DNA of 64,000 bases from BCD1 sp965230565 (GTDB lineage: Bacteria > Bacteroidota > Bacteroidia > Chitinophagales > Saprospiraceae). The stretch spans positions 744,001 to 808,000 of the forward strand of contig CBDDLH010000016.1 in the NCBI GenBank assembly GCA_965230565.1, in the 5' to 3' direction. The notes under the pieces were generated by a model. The model had not been told where the DNA came from. It did not search any database and saw only the letters and a program-made list of their open reading frames with translations. The translations under genes and the position numbers were made by a program. This document shows positions 9,818 through 20,361 of the stretch, one piece after another; positions within the stretch are counted from its first letter, which is position 1; the number at the start of each line of letters is the position of its first letter.

Positions 9818-11707
9818 ATGAGCAGTAAAATTCTTTGGGGTATAATTTTGACCTTACTGATCTCCTCCTGCTCAAAAGAGGAGAAAAGTGAACTGGTTCA
9901 AAGGCTTGAGGAGATTTTTTATGATGAATCCTTTGCCCGGGTTCCGGAGGCCATTTTTGATGTAGCCGACTATGGTGCTGTTGCTGACGTATTAGAACCT
10001 CAGACCGAAGCAATTCAGGAAGCTATTGATGCCGCGGAAAAAGCTGGCGGTGGAAAAGTTATTTTTCCGGAAGGACTCTACCGGTCCGGAGCTCTTTTTG
10101 TAAAATCCAATGTTGAACTACACCTGGGAGAAGGCGTGACCATCCAGGCAATTCAGGACAACAGTCACTACCCGCGTTTGTGGACCAGAATCGCAGGAAT
10201 TGAAATGGAATGGCCTGCTGCAGTTATTAATGTCTATGAAGAGAGTCATGTGCGAATTACAGGTAAAGGTGTAGTTGATGGAAACGGGAAATACTGGTGG
10301 GATAAATTCTGGGGTGATCCAAAATATACCGGTGGCATGTGGGGCGAATATAAGGAAAAAGGGATCCGGTGGGCTGTAGATTATGATTGTGAACGAGTAC
10401 GTCCGGTAGTAATCTGGAAGTCCGAAGATGTTTTACTAAAAGATTTTACCGTAAAACGTGCCGGGTTCTGGACCGTCTCACTTACCTACAGTAGCAGAGT
10501 ACATGTTGACGGGATCGTCATTCGCAATAATATCGGAGGTCACGGGCCTAGCTCAGATGGAGTTAATACGGACTCTTCCAAAGACATTTTGGTAGAGAAT
10601 TGTGACATTGACTGCAACGACGACAACCTGTGCATCAAGGCCGGTAAGGATGCTGATGGCCTGCGCGTTAACCGACCTGCCGAAAATATTGTCTATCGCA
10701 ATTGTATTACCAGGTCAGGTCATGGTTTAATCACTCTGGGTAGTGAAACTTCAGGAGGTATGAGGAATATTGAAGTCTACAACCTGAAGGCCATGGGCAC
10801 TAATACCGGGGTTCGCTTCAAATCTGCAAAAGTTCGGGGCGGATTGATTGAGAACATTTTTTTCCATGATATCGAAATGCAGGATGTAGCCTCTCCTTTC
10901 CATTTTGAACTAAATTGGTACCCCGAATACAGTTATTGCACCATTCCTGAAACAATACCTGAAGAAGAAATAAAAGACAGGTGGAGGGTATTAAGCCAGC
11001 GTGTTGAGCCGCCTGAAAAAGGTATTCCTGAATTCAGGGATATTACACTCAGTAATATCCTGGTAAAAAACGCGAAACAGGCTTTTTATGCTAATGCTTA
11101 TCCTGAAAAAGCGATCCACGATTTTCATTGGAAAGATATTTCTATTGAGGCAAAAGAAAGTGGAGAACTCACCTATGCACAGGATTGGACAATGGACAAT
11201 GTTTCACTAAAAACCGCCGACGGGAATCCCGTTAAGCTCAATGATTGCAGCAACATCCAGCAACCTGAAATCTCCCAACTTGCTGCCTCCCTGCCGGAGG
11301 AAAAAAAGAAGTTGACCATTGATGAGCAGATTAGCATAATTAACAAAAACGGAACCGCAGTAATAATTCCCGTCAATCCTACAGCAGAGCAGGCTATCGC
11401 AGATGGGGATACCACACAGTTTTCCGAAAACATGAAAGTGTATCTGTTAAAAGGGCTTGATGAACAGCTGAATTATTTCGAACCGCTGGGCGATGGGTAC
11501 TACTATACAAAGGTGGAAGTTTCAGTTCAGCAAAACGGTAAGGTCATTCAGATAAATGGCCAGAAAGAACACAATTTCTCATTTGTGATTAACAGTAAAA
11601 ACAATCCCGGCGAAATCACCGGTGCAGATAATTGGACTTATGATACCGAACACCAACAGATCCATATTGAGAAAAGAGGTAAATCATTTACCTTGAATAT
11701 TAAGTAG
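9818..11707 (+). CDS. GH28 rhamnogalacturonase/polygalacturonase, lipoprotein
   Basis: A 629-residue GH28 enzyme that hydrolyses galacturonic-acid linkages in pectin. In this locus the RG-I backbone is the likely target. The start chosen is ATG at 9818, six bases inside a TTG-initiated frame; it gives a lipoprotein signal with lipobox LISSC. The right-handed beta-helix carries the classic GH28 residues: NTD at 250-252, the DD pair at 268-269 (CNDDNLCIK), GHG at 301-303 and RFK at 333-335. After the helix (about residue 480) there is an extra C-terminal region of roughly 130-150 residues that I cannot assign. It starts 106 bp after the PL11 gene and ends 23 bp before the GH2 gene, consistent with one operon. 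Confidence 0.9.
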   Translation: MSSKILWGIILTLLISSCSKEEKSELVQRLEEIFYDESFARVPEAIFDVADYGAVADVLEPQTEAIQEAIDAAEKAGGGKVIFPEGLYRSGALFVKSNVELHLGEGVTIQAIQDNSHYPRLWTRIAGIEMEWPAAVINVYEESHVRITGKGVVDGNGKYWWDKFWGDPKYTGGMWGEYKEKGIRWAVDYDCERVRPVVIWKSEDVLLKDFTVKRAGFWTVSLTYSSRVHVDGIVIRNNIGGHGPSSDGVNTDSSKDILVENCDIDCNDDNLCIKAGKDADGLRVNRPAENIVYRNCITRSGHGLITLGSETSGGMRNIEVYNLKAMGTNTGVRFKSAKVRGGLIENIFFHDIEMQDVASPFHFELNWYPEYSYCTIPETIPEEEIKDRWRVLSQRVEPPEKGIPEFRDITLSNILVKNAKQAFYANAYPEKAIHDFHWKDISIEAKESGELTYAQDWTMDNVSLKTADGNPVKLNDCSNIQQPEISQLAASLPEEKKKLTIDEQISIINKNGTAVIIPVNPTAEQAIADGDTTQFSENMKVYLLKGLDEQLNYFEPLGDGYYYTKVEVSVQQNGKVIQINGQKEHNFSFVINSKNNPGEITGADNWTYDTEHQQIHIEKRGKSFTLNIK

Positions 11708-11730
11708 TTTTTTTATTATCCAACCAAACC

Positions 11731-14640
11731 ATGATCCGAATTCCATCCTTTTTCATAATAGTTTTTCTATTCATATCTACTGTTAATGCCCAAGATCAAA
11801 CTACACAGAAACAAGTAGTATACTTATCCGGTACGGACAATGAAAATACGGTTGAGTGGGATTTTTTCTGTACAGCTGGCAGGAATAGTGGCTTCTGGTC
11901 AACGATCGAAGTTCCTTCACATTGGGAACAACAGGGCTTTGGAAATTACGATTATGGCCGCGATTACCGTACCTATGGTAAAAAATTCGTCTTTTCTGAC
12001 GAAACTGGTATTTACAGGCACAACTTTCAAGTTCCACAAAGCTGGGAAAACAGAAAAATATTTATCGTTTTTGAAGGCTCCATGACTGACACGGAAGTAA
12101 CCATTAATGGTCATTCTGCCGGTCCTATACATCAGGGATCCTTTTACCGTTTTCGGTACGACATCTCCGATAAACTTGAATTCGGGAAAGAAAATAAACT
12201 TGAGGTCACAGTTCATAAATGGTCTTCCAATAAATCTGTAAACCGTGCTGAAAGATATGCGGATTATTGGATCTTTGGTGGCATTTTTCGTCCAGTCTAT
12301 CTCGAAATCCTACCGAGTGAAAGTATTGACCGGGTAGCAATCAATGCCCAGGCCGATGGAACATTTGAAATGGATGCTTTTCCTATCGGTATAGAAAAAA
12401 CGCAAAAGATTAACCTGCAGATTCTTAATGCTGCCGGCGAAGTCATTCAAACTGCGGAAGCTCCTGTCCATAAGGGAGATTCCCTGGTTCGACTAACCTG
12501 CAAAGTGGATAACCCTAAACAATGGACCGCTGAAACGCCAAATCTATATTCTGCCAGGGTTCAGCTCAAAAATAAAACGGACAATGTATTTGAACTCTCG
12601 CAAAAGTTTGGTTTCAGGACTATTGAAATTCGACAAGGCGACGGCATTTATCTCAATGGAGTAAAGATTAAAATGAAAGGCATCAACAGGCATGTTTTCT
12701 GGCCGGAAACAGGGCGTTGTGTCAGCCCTGCGCTTGACCTCAAAGATGTCAAACTCATTAAGGAAATGAATATGAATGCCGTTCGATGTGCACATTACCC
12801 ACCTGATCAGACTTTTTTGGATTATTGTGATTCTTTGGGGTTATATGTAATTGATGAGCTGGCAGGCTGGCAAAATGCCTATGATACCGAACCAGGTGAA
12901 ATACTCGTTCGCGAAACGGTTATCCGTGATGTAAACCATCCTTCCATTTTATTTTGGAGTAATGGGAACGAAGGAGGGACCAATCCTGAATTGGACGATG
13001 ATTACGGATTCTATGACCCCTCCAAACGTCCCGTGATCCATGCTCACCACCGTCCCGGGAATGATTACAATGGTATCGATTGCAATCACTACGAGAATTA
13101 TTACAGCTCGAAAAAGATCCTCGACGAAGGATTGATCTACATGCCTACGGAATTTTTACACGCACAGGATGACGGTGGCGGTGCTGCCGGATTAAGTGAT
13201 TTCTGGGAGTTGTTCTGGAAATCAGAAAGGTCTGCCGGTGGTTTTACCTGGGTATTTTCCGACGAAGGGATCGTCCGAACAGATATGAACAATGTCATTG
13301 ATGCTAACCGGGTAAATGCTCCTGATGGGATCCTCGGGCCTCACAGAGAAAAAGAGGGCAGTTTTTATGCCATGCGTGAAATTTACTCCCCTGTCAAGAT
13401 TTTTATGGATAAACTTCCTGTTGATTTCAATGGCAACATCGAACTGGAAAACCGCTTCCACTTCACCAACCTGAAAAAGGTAACCTTCCAATGGGAGCTT
13501 GTTGCTTTCAGTTGGCCTCAGCAAAAAAACAGTGGGCACAAAGTAATGAAAAAAGGATCTGCCAAGGGACCTGATATCGCCCCCGGAGAAAAAGGCAACC
13601 TGGTACTGGAACTACCTGAAAATTCCAAAAATTACGACGCGCTGTACCTAAAGGCCTTCGACCCTTTTAATAATGAAATTTTCTGCTGGAGTTGGAAAAC
13701 AAATGGTAATTTGAATCAGGTTCTAGGACTGGTGGAAAAAAATCTTAGTAAAGCTGAAAAGGAACATCTCAAAGTATTAAAAGCACAAGGGATCGAAGAA
13801 GATAATATTTTACCCATCAGCGCCAAAGCCGGCGATGAACACGTCAGTTCAACTGTCGTTATGAAGGAAAACGAGACTGAAATCTCCCTGTCTGCATCAG
13901 GTACAACCGTTTTTTTCAGTAAGGAAAATGGGGCCATTATCCAAATTAAAAATGATTTCGGGTTACCTATACCCTTGAAAAACGGACCTGTTTTAGTAAG
14001 TGGGGAAGCCTCTCTTAAAGGAATTTCAAAGAAGCAAAAAGCCGATGGTTATGAACTCAAATTTTCTTTTGACGGAGCATTGAAATTCATTCAGTGGACC
14101 ATGTACAATAGAGGCTGGTTGCAACTCGATTATAAATACCAGGTGGAGGGAGAACAATATTTTACCGGAATCAGTTTTGATTTTCCCGAGTCAGATGTCA
14201 TCAGTGCAAAATGGCTGGGAGAAGGCCCGTCGCACGTTTGGAAAAATCGACTCAAAGGTGGCCGGATCGATGTATTTGAACGGATGTATAATAACGTTCT
14301 TCCCGGGGATAACTCATGGGAACATCCCCAGTTTAAAGGCTATTATTCCGATATTTCCTGGATGGAACTAAACACAGTCTATGGTAAGTTTACCATAGTA
14401 GCAGAGCAGGAGGATCTTTTTGTCCGACTCTTTGATTTTTACGGAATATCCGGGCCTAAAAATTACCCTCAATTACCCGTTGGAAACATCTCGTTTCTTG
14501 ATGGCATCCCTCCAATTGGAACCAAACTGGCCATGGGGATCAGTAATGATACCCCGAGTCTTGGGCCTGAGGGAGAGTTGAATGTAATGGAAAAACCGGT
14601 GAATCGTACCATCTATTTCTACTTTGGGTTATTGCAGTAG
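11731..14640 (+). CDS. GH2 beta-galactosidase-like glycoside hydrolase
   Basis: A 969-residue GH2 enzyme with a signal peptide (STVNA/QDQ), probably periplasmic. It has the GH2 layout: jelly-roll N-terminal domain (about 30-195), Ig-like domain (195-300), TIM barrel (300-580), then Ig and large C-terminal domains as in LacZ-type enzymes. The GH2 signature region KGINRHVFWPETGR is at about 317-329. The acid/base glutamate is in FWSNGNEGG (E414), and the nucleophile is likely E474 in YMPTEFLHAQ. In an RG-I locus the expected role is removal of beta-galactose from galactan or arabinogalactan side chains. Exact specificity (beta-galactosidase, beta-glucuronidase or other) cannot be read from sequence. 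It sits 23 bp after the GH28 gene. Confidence 0.88.
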   Translation: MIRIPSFFIIVFLFISTVNAQDQTTQKQVVYLSGTDNENTVEWDFFCTAGRNSGFWSTIEVPSHWEQQGFGNYDYGRDYRTYGKKFVFSDETGIYRHNFQVPQSWENRKIFIVFEGSMTDTEVTINGHSAGPIHQGSFYRFRYDISDKLEFGKENKLEVTVHKWSSNKSVNRAERYADYWIFGGIFRPVYLEILPSESIDRVAINAQADGTFEMDAFPIGIEKTQKINLQILNAAGEVIQTAEAPVHKGDSLVRLTCKVDNPKQWTAETPNLYSARVQLKNKTDNVFELSQKFGFRTIEIRQGDGIYLNGVKIKMKGINRHVFWPETGRCVSPALDLKDVKLIKEMNMNAVRCAHYPPDQTFLDYCDSLGLYVIDELAGWQNAYDTEPGEILVRETVIRDVNHPSILFWSNGNEGGTNPELDDDYGFYDPSKRPVIHAHHRPGNDYNGIDCNHYENYYSSKKILDEGLIYMPTEFLHAQDDGGGAAGLSDFWELFWKSERSAGGFTWVFSDEGIVRTDMNNVIDANRVNAPDGILGPHREKEGSFYAMREIYSPVKIFMDKLPVDFNGNIELENRFHFTNLKKVTFQWELVAFSWPQQKNSGHKVMKKGSAKGPDIAPGEKGNLVLELPENSKNYDALYLKAFDPFNNEIFCWSWKTNGNLNQVLGLVEKNLSKAEKEHLKVLKAQGIEEDNILPISAKAGDEHVSSTVVMKENETEISLSASGTTVFFSKENGAIIQIKNDFGLPIPLKNGPVLVSGEASLKGISKKQKADGYELKFSFDGALKFIQWTMYNRGWLQLDYKYQVEGEQYFTGISFDFPESDVISAKWLGEGPSHVWKNRLKGGRIDVFERMYNNVLPGDNSWEHPQFKGYYSDISWMELNTVYGKFTIVAEQEDLFVRLFDFYGISGPKNYPQLPVGNISFLDGIPPIGTKLAMGISNDTPSLGPEGELNVMEKPVNRTIYFYFGLLQ

Positions 14641-14695
14641 AACTCTCCAACCAGCCCTTTGGAGGGGCATATCTTCGAAATAAAAAATTACAGCC

Positions 14696-16246
14696 ATGTT
14701 CAGAAAAGCCTTGGCATCTACCTTTTTATATTTCTTTTTTTTAGCCTCCGGACTTGCCAAAATAGTATTACCGGACGTTATCAGTTCCAATATGGTTTTG
14801 CAAAGAGAAGCGGAAGTTCCGATTTGGGGCAAAGCAAATGCCGGGGAATCAATAAGCGTTGAATTTAGTGGTCAAATACATACCGTAATTACAAACGACA
14901 ATGGTCATTGGAAAATATTGCTCAGCCCAATGCCGGTGAATGCCCAGGCAGAAACAATGACCATTTCCGGAGAGGATACCCTGTATCTGGAGAATATATT
15001 GGTTGGAGAAGTTTGGGTTTGTGCAGGACAATCCAACATGCAGTGGACTGTTGAGCAATCGGAAGGAGGAACGGAAGCCATTGCTAAAGCAAATTTTTCC
15101 AACATCCGTCTTTTCAATGTAAGCAGGGAGATTGCTTTCAAAAAGGAAGAAGGTAAACTGGCAACGTGGAAGGTTTGCTCTCCTGAATCAGTTGGAGATT
15201 TTTCCGGGGTAGGTTACTTTTTTGCCCTTGACCTTTATCAGAAAATGGGTGTCCCTGTTGGCATGATCAATTCTTCCTTTGGCGGCTCCCAGGCAGAAGC
15301 CTGGACCCCCGTTGAATATTTAGCTGCCTCTGAAGACCTGTTACCCTGTATTAAACGCGAAAAAATCTGGAAAGCCGAACGCCCACAGGTAAAGAGGGAA
15401 TTTGACAAAAAAATAGCTGACTGGAAAATTAAGGCTAAAGAAGCAGAATCCAATGGAGTAAAACCGCCCCGAAAGCCTCGTGTTCCGGATGCTTTGCGTG
15501 AATATCGTATTGCCGCTTCTATTTATGACAGTATGATTGAGCCCCTTATCCCCTACCGGATCCGGGGGGCCCTTTGGTATCAGGGAGAATCCAACGAGGC
15601 TCGGGCCGAACAATACCTTTTACTTATGAAAACAATGATCCGTGCCTGGCGGGAACGCTGGGGACAAGGTGATTTTCCATTGGCTATCGTTCAATTACCG
15701 AATTTCCGAAGCCATTCACCTCAACCAACCGACGAAGCCTGGAGCCATTTGCGAGATGCCCAACGAAAAGTTTTCCTTGAAACGCCAAACACAGGCTTAA
15801 TAGTAACGATTGACATTGGAGAAGCGGATGATATTCACCCCACCAATAAGCTGGATGTGGCAAATCGCTTATTTCGCTGGGCTTTGGCAGAAGTTTATCA
15901 ACATCCAGGTTCCAACTTAGGGCCTGTTTTTTCCAAAGTAAAATTAAAAAAGAAAAAAGCGGTGCTCTACTTTTCAGAAACAGGAAAAGGCCTTAGAAGT
16001 ATTGATGGTAAACCTTTACAGGAATTTGCACTTGCCGGACAAGACAAAAAATGGTATTGGGCCAAGGCAAAGATCAAAGGAAAGAAAAAAGTTTTGGTGT
16101 GGTCAGAAGAAGTTCCTGACCCCAAGGCTGTAAGATACGCCTTTAACAACAACCCCGTCAACCCGAACCTGACTAACGATTCGGGTATTCCTGCCAGCCC
16201 CTTCCGTACTGACAATTGGGCGGGGCCTACTGATGGAAAACGATAA
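14696..16246 (+). CDS. Secreted sialate-O-acetylesterase-like (SASA/CE) esterase
   Basis: A 516-residue SGNH-type esterase with a signal peptide (ASGLA/KIVLPD). The nucleophile motif GQSNMQW places the catalytic serine at residue 113; block V with the Asp/His pair is GEADDIHPTNK. These proteins are usually labelled sialate O-acetylesterase, but many act on acetylated plant polysaccharides. In this locus removal of O-acetyl groups from RG-I galacturonate is the sensible role (inference). It is the last gene of the + strand enzyme run, 55 bp after the GH2 gene, and meets the GH105 gene tail to tail with a 9-bp gap. A basic Lys-rich stretch (KVKLKKKKAVLYF) in the C-terminal domain is unusual but does not disturb the fold motifs. 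Confidence 0.87.
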   Translation: MFRKALASTFLYFFFLASGLAKIVLPDVISSNMVLQREAEVPIWGKANAGESISVEFSGQIHTVITNDNGHWKILLSPMPVNAQAETMTISGEDTLYLENILVGEVWVCAGQSNMQWTVEQSEGGTEAIAKANFSNIRLFNVSREIAFKKEEGKLATWKVCSPESVGDFSGVGYFFALDLYQKMGVPVGMINSSFGGSQAEAWTPVEYLAASEDLLPCIKREKIWKAERPQVKREFDKKIADWKIKAKEAESNGVKPPRKPRVPDALREYRIAASIYDSMIEPLIPYRIRGALWYQGESNEARAEQYLLLMKTMIRAWRERWGQGDFPLAIVQLPNFRSHSPQPTDEAWSHLRDAQRKVFLETPNTGLIVTIDIGEADDIHPTNKLDVANRLFRWALAEVYQHPGSNLGPVFSKVKLKKKKAVLYFSETGKGLRSIDGKPLQEFALAGQDKKWYWAKAKIKGKKKVLVWSEEVPDPKAVRYAFNNNPVNPNLTNDSGIPASPFRTDNWAGPTDGKR

Positions 16247-16255
16247 TATTGGGTT

Positions 16256-17410
16256 TTAGTTCCCCTTTTGTAAAAGGTGAATAATTTCAGTACCTGCCAG
16301 CAATACAGCACCTAAACCATAATCCTCAAAATCAGGAATTTTGTCAATCAAAACCGGTTGGCCGTCTTTTGGTTCTTTCCCCGTACTTTGCACATATCCC
16401 AGGAATCCATTTTCCTGAATGGCTGTATAATGAATGGCATTCCATGCCTTCGTAAGTGCTGTAAGGTATTCCTCCTTTTCCACCAATCCATTATTGATCG
16501 CCCAGGCCATTCCATAGGCAAACATCGCCGTACCGCTCGTTTCCGGACCTCCGTAATTATTGGGGTCATGAAGACTTACATTCCAAAAACCATCACTACG
16601 TTGTACCTTAACCAGTGCGTTAAGCATATTTACCAGATCTTCTTCGTACTCCATTCTGTGCGGTTCATCTTCAGGACTAAATTCCAGGAACCTGCATAAT
16701 GCCATAACGACCCATCCATTTCCACGGGACCAATAACAATCTTCACCATTAGGTTCTGTATAAGGAGGATCAAAATCTGCATCTCTCCACCAAAGGTGAT
16801 CTGCTTCATTGTATAACCCATTGTCACCATGGTGCCGCTTGGTGAAATCATACATCTGGTACGCACGTTCAAAATAGGAGCTATCTTTATACAACACCCC
16901 TAATTGGGCAAATACAGGCATAGCCATTTGAATGGCGTCGATCCATGACCAATCATCTATTTTATCGGTATTCATCATGCTGTCAATGGAAGCTTTAATG
17001 TATTCAATCCGCTCAGGTTGGGAGTCTATTTGATAGAGTTCAATGTAGGTTTGTCCGGCACATTGATTATCCGCATTCCTGGTATAGGTATCTCCATCCC
17101 TGAGATTCCAGTCATGGAATTCGCCCCAATCAACAGCATACTTATAATACTCCGGTTTTGGATCAATATCATACAATGACATCAATCCTTCATAGTATAC
17201 CGCTTTGGTCCAGATGTTACTGGCCCGGGATTTATCAGTAACCAACCGCTCTCCCACATCGGGCCATTTTTCCATAAAATACTGGTTAGCAATGGTTAGG
17301 TTCTCCAGTATTGCATCTTTTTCCGGCAAATTTTTATTACCAGAACAAGATGAAACCAGCAACAGAGCCAGTAAGTTCAATCCGATGATCTGAAGCTTGC
17401 TTGTATACAT
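16256..17410 (-). CDS. GH105 unsaturated rhamnogalacturonyl hydrolase, lipoprotein
   Basis: A 384-residue lipoprotein (lipobox LVSSC near residue 21) of family GH105 (YteR/YesR/RhiN). It removes the 4,5-unsaturated galacturonic acid left at the non-reducing end of RG-I fragments after PL11 cleavage, so it acts directly after the lyase encoded at 6.5-9.7 kb. The (alpha/alpha)6 barrel motifs are present: WSWIDAIQMAMPVF carries the probable catalytic aspartate D158, and WSRGNGWVVMAL is the family signature. Length matches the family (370-390). It is encoded 11 bp downstream of the GH106 gene, so the two are very likely translated from one mRNA and act in turn in the periplasm. Confidence 0.93.
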   Translation of the reverse strand: MYTSKLQIIGLNLLALLLVSSCSGNKNLPEKDAILENLTIANQYFMEKWPDVGERLVTDKSRASNIWTKAVYYEGLMSLYDIDPKPEYYKYAVDWGEFHDWNLRDGDTYTRNADNQCAGQTYIELYQIDSQPERIEYIKASIDSMMNTDKIDDWSWIDAIQMAMPVFAQLGVLYKDSSYFERAYQMYDFTKRHHGDNGLYNEADHLWWRDADFDPPYTEPNGEDCYWSRGNGWVVMALCRFLEFSPEDEPHRMEYEEDLVNMLNALVKVQRSDGFWNVSLHDPNNYGGPETSGTAMFAYGMAWAINNGLVEKEEYLTALTKAWNAIHYTAIQENGFLGYVQSTGKEPKDGQPVLIDKIPDFEDYGLGAVLLAGTEIIHLLQKGN

Positions 17411-17421
17411 ATTTACCTTTT

Positions 17422-20361
17422 TTAATCTAAATTTTCAACTTTTGTTAATACCACTGGCCCCGTCAGTCCTGAAGTTACCACATTCCAACGGGAGATATCA
17501 AAAATCCTGTATTTACCTAAATTCTCTCTCTTTTTTGACGGGAAGTTTATATTGTAAAATTTCTTCCAAAAGATATTCCTCCTTTCCAGGTCAATAATGC
17601 GATTGGTCATATTGTTAGTCACAAGAATATCGAGCTTGTTTTCTGCCTTTATCAAAGACTGGTCAATAAAAATTTTGAAGTCGGGACCAAACAGCGTTCC
17701 AACGTACTGATCATTGACACGCACCTCCGCACAAACCCCGACCTGCCCCAGATCCAGTAAATACCCAAGTCCAGGAGATTTACTATTGGCAAAAGAACAA
17801 CTGTAATTGGCAGTTCCGGAGAAATAGGCATAATCATCACCAGCAATGGAGGTCCATGGTTTTAAACTGCTTTCAGTTATTAGGGCCGGCAATTTATTTC
17901 CACCATTGATAAAAGTAATACTCCATCCGTCATCAAGTATGGTACTTTCCGTGGATTTTTTATAGTAGTTCCATTCATCTCCGTTTACTTGTTCAGAATT
18001 AAGTTTAAGGATTACAGAACTGCCCCTTGAGAGTTGCAGATAGACTCCGAGATCATTGTCTCTGGATTTTACTTTGGCCATACCGAAAGTTCCCGTCAAA
18101 GGATCCAATATCTCAATGGATTGGCCCTCTCCAGATAAATAGACCCAATCTTCAAACGTATTTCCAGACCAGTTGGCAATGAAGTAATACGTCTGCCCGT
18201 CTATAATTCTCTTAGTAAAGGATAACCCTGTATCGACCATTTTTTCCCTTTCAATGCCTACAGCCCCCAACATAGTGCTGATATCTATACCCTTCAAAAC
18301 TGTTCCGTTACCCAAAGAGGATTTTTCCAGACCATTCTTATCCCTTGAAAATTGAAAATTACTTTTCAGTTTAGCCAAAGCTTCCCGTCTGTTATCAATA
18401 TCTGAAAGACCAGGAACATCTTTGGGTAAGTCTTCTACAAAGATCACCTTAGCACCCTGTTCTACCAATTCAGCAATTTTTTGTAAGGTTTCTAAAGGCA
18501 TATATTTTGTTTCGGGGATCAAAATGGTTTTGTATGAAGTATTCCCCGATCTTAGTTCATTATGCTCAAGTTGAAGTTTTTGTATTTGGCTATCCGAAAT
18601 AAAATCAAAGGCATAACCAGATTTCAGAAGCTGATCGGCTGTTTCTTTGAAAGGCATTGCTTCCAATTCGGGTCCATGTGCATCAAAGTGGGTCAGCAAT
18701 TCTATTCCGGGGGTTGCATACCGGTCATAAACGGGAAAATAAAGCAAAATATCGTTGCCCGGTATTCCTTGTTGCAGGACTGATTGAACCCTTGTCACAT
18801 ATTCATTAAAAGCAGGAAAATTTTGCCACAAGGTGTTTCTTGGATTTGCATGGATAGCGGCATAGAACAACCTGCCTGGCCAGGATTCTCCCGAAGGTGT
18901 ATACGTTGTCCCATGGTAAAAAATATGGTTCACCCCCGACACAAAATACCGGTCTACATTTTGCTTCAGATCTCCCAGGTCAGCCTGAAAATGTTCATCT
19001 AACCAGGTAGCTGATTCTGAGGAAATGAGTTGTTTCCCTGAAACATTTCCTGCAGATGTGGCAAATTTCGCCCGAATGATGTCCTCTCCTTCTGTCTCCG
19101 GTATATCTGATTCGGCATAGAGATCAAGTATGTTTGCCGGTGAGCCATGTGCCTGGTTACGGATCATTGCTCCCTTGTTATGAGCCCATTCTCCCCATTT
19201 GCGGGTAAACCTCTCCAATAAAAGATCTGAAAATACCTCCCGGATATCTGATAATAGTCTTTGATGAATTTCTGTAGAATCCGGTCCATAGAGTACATCG
19301 AGATAGTCTGTTAACGAATATCCTTTTTTGTCCTCAAATTCTTTAAGGAACTCGGGAGTCCAGTTAGCCTGCCCCTGAGCATCATCCACCTCGTATGAAT
19401 CATTGAAAAATGACCTGAGCGGACCAATATTTCTTCCTTCGAATGCCGTGTCATATTTTTCCAAATAACGGGAAATAGCTTTTTCAGAAAAATGGTCGAT
19501 AACATTGCCTTCTCCTCCGGGAGCAGCTCTTTCAACCATCTTTCCGTGATACCCTTCGAACAGTGCATGCAGTGTCCAGGTTCCAGAAGGTGCCGTCCAG
19601 TCCAAAGTTCCGTCATCATCCAATTGTTCCGTAAGATCAAGCTTCTCTCCCGATCCATTATAAGCCATTAAAACGATCAGTGGCAGTTTTTCTTCAAATC
19701 GGACCTGATCCAACGCCAGCACCTGTAAATTTTTATTCTCCGAAACAGGATCAATAACCTGGTCAAAGGTCAGCCTCTCCAACTCAAATTTAAAATTCGG
19801 ATCCTGGAGTTTTTCCTGAACCTGATTAAAATCCTTTTCGGAAACATTGTAAATCTGGACCATAGCATTTCCGACATTCCTCAGGATGGGTTTTTGGACA
19901 AAGGTCACTTTTTGCTTAAGTCTCTGACCTTCCTCCAGCCTATATGTTTGGTGGGCAACATATTTACATGCATTATCCTTTTGTATCCAGGGACCTCCAA
20001 ATGGCCAGCCTGTTCCTGTAGCCATATCTACGCCTAATCCCAGCCTTTCAGCCTCTTCCAAAGTAAAAACCAGCAGATCTACCCATTCAGAGGACAAATA
20101 GTCAATATTATTTTCCTCCTCCCCGATCACACCAAAAATTGGGGTCAACTCCACTCCCCCCATACCTGCTTTTTCATAGGCCTCCAATTCCGCTGTTATA
20201 CCTTCCTTTGTAACAGCAGAACCATGCCACCACCACCTTGTCCAGGGTTTGGTTTCATTTGAAACCTCCGGCCAGGAAGCAACTTGCTCGATCGGCCCTT
20301 TACAGCCTAAACTGCTGAGCATTATAAAAAGAATAATAATGTTCCTACTTATTTTAATCAT
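17422..20361 (-). CDS. GH106 alpha-L-rhamnosidase, lipoprotein
   Basis: A 979-residue predicted alpha-L-rhamnosidase that frees L-rhamnose from RG-I oligosaccharides. The ATG at 20361 (MIKISRNIIILFIMLSSLGC) is preferred over one 36 bp upstream because it gives a proper lipoprotein signal with lipobox SSLGC. The GH106 N-terminal signature is clear (KPWTRWWWHGSAVTKEGI ... ELEAYEKAGMGGVELTP), followed by a TIM barrel with GHxGTGWPFGG-type sequence (DMATGTGWPFGGPW). C-terminal beta-sandwich domains run to the end (NKLDILVTNNMTNR, GLTGPVVL). Size is normal for the family. It precedes the GH105 gene by 11 bp and lies 104 bp downstream of the NCS1 permease gene, on the same strand as the rhamnose catabolic genes. 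Confidence 0.92.
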   Translation of the reverse strand: MIKISRNIIILFIMLSSLGCKGPIEQVASWPEVSNETKPWTRWWWHGSAVTKEGITAELEAYEKAGMGGVELTPIFGVIGEEENNIDYLSSEWVDLLVFTLEEAERLGLGVDMATGTGWPFGGPWIQKDNACKYVAHQTYRLEEGQRLKQKVTFVQKPILRNVGNAMVQIYNVSEKDFNQVQEKLQDPNFKFELERLTFDQVIDPVSENKNLQVLALDQVRFEEKLPLIVLMAYNGSGEKLDLTEQLDDDGTLDWTAPSGTWTLHALFEGYHGKMVERAAPGGEGNVIDHFSEKAISRYLEKYDTAFEGRNIGPLRSFFNDSYEVDDAQGQANWTPEFLKEFEDKKGYSLTDYLDVLYGPDSTEIHQRLLSDIREVFSDLLLERFTRKWGEWAHNKGAMIRNQAHGSPANILDLYAESDIPETEGEDIIRAKFATSAGNVSGKQLISSESATWLDEHFQADLGDLKQNVDRYFVSGVNHIFYHGTTYTPSGESWPGRLFYAAIHANPRNTLWQNFPAFNEYVTRVQSVLQQGIPGNDILLYFPVYDRYATPGIELLTHFDAHGPELEAMPFKETADQLLKSGYAFDFISDSQIQKLQLEHNELRSGNTSYKTILIPETKYMPLETLQKIAELVEQGAKVIFVEDLPKDVPGLSDIDNRREALAKLKSNFQFSRDKNGLEKSSLGNGTVLKGIDISTMLGAVGIEREKMVDTGLSFTKRIIDGQTYYFIANWSGNTFEDWVYLSGEGQSIEILDPLTGTFGMAKVKSRDNDLGVYLQLSRGSSVILKLNSEQVNGDEWNYYKKSTESTILDDGWSITFINGGNKLPALITESSLKPWTSIAGDDYAYFSGTANYSCSFANSKSPGLGYLLDLGQVGVCAEVRVNDQYVGTLFGPDFKIFIDQSLIKAENKLDILVTNNMTNRIIDLERRNIFWKKFYNINFPSKKRENLGKYRIFDISRWNVVTSGLTGPVVLTKVENLD

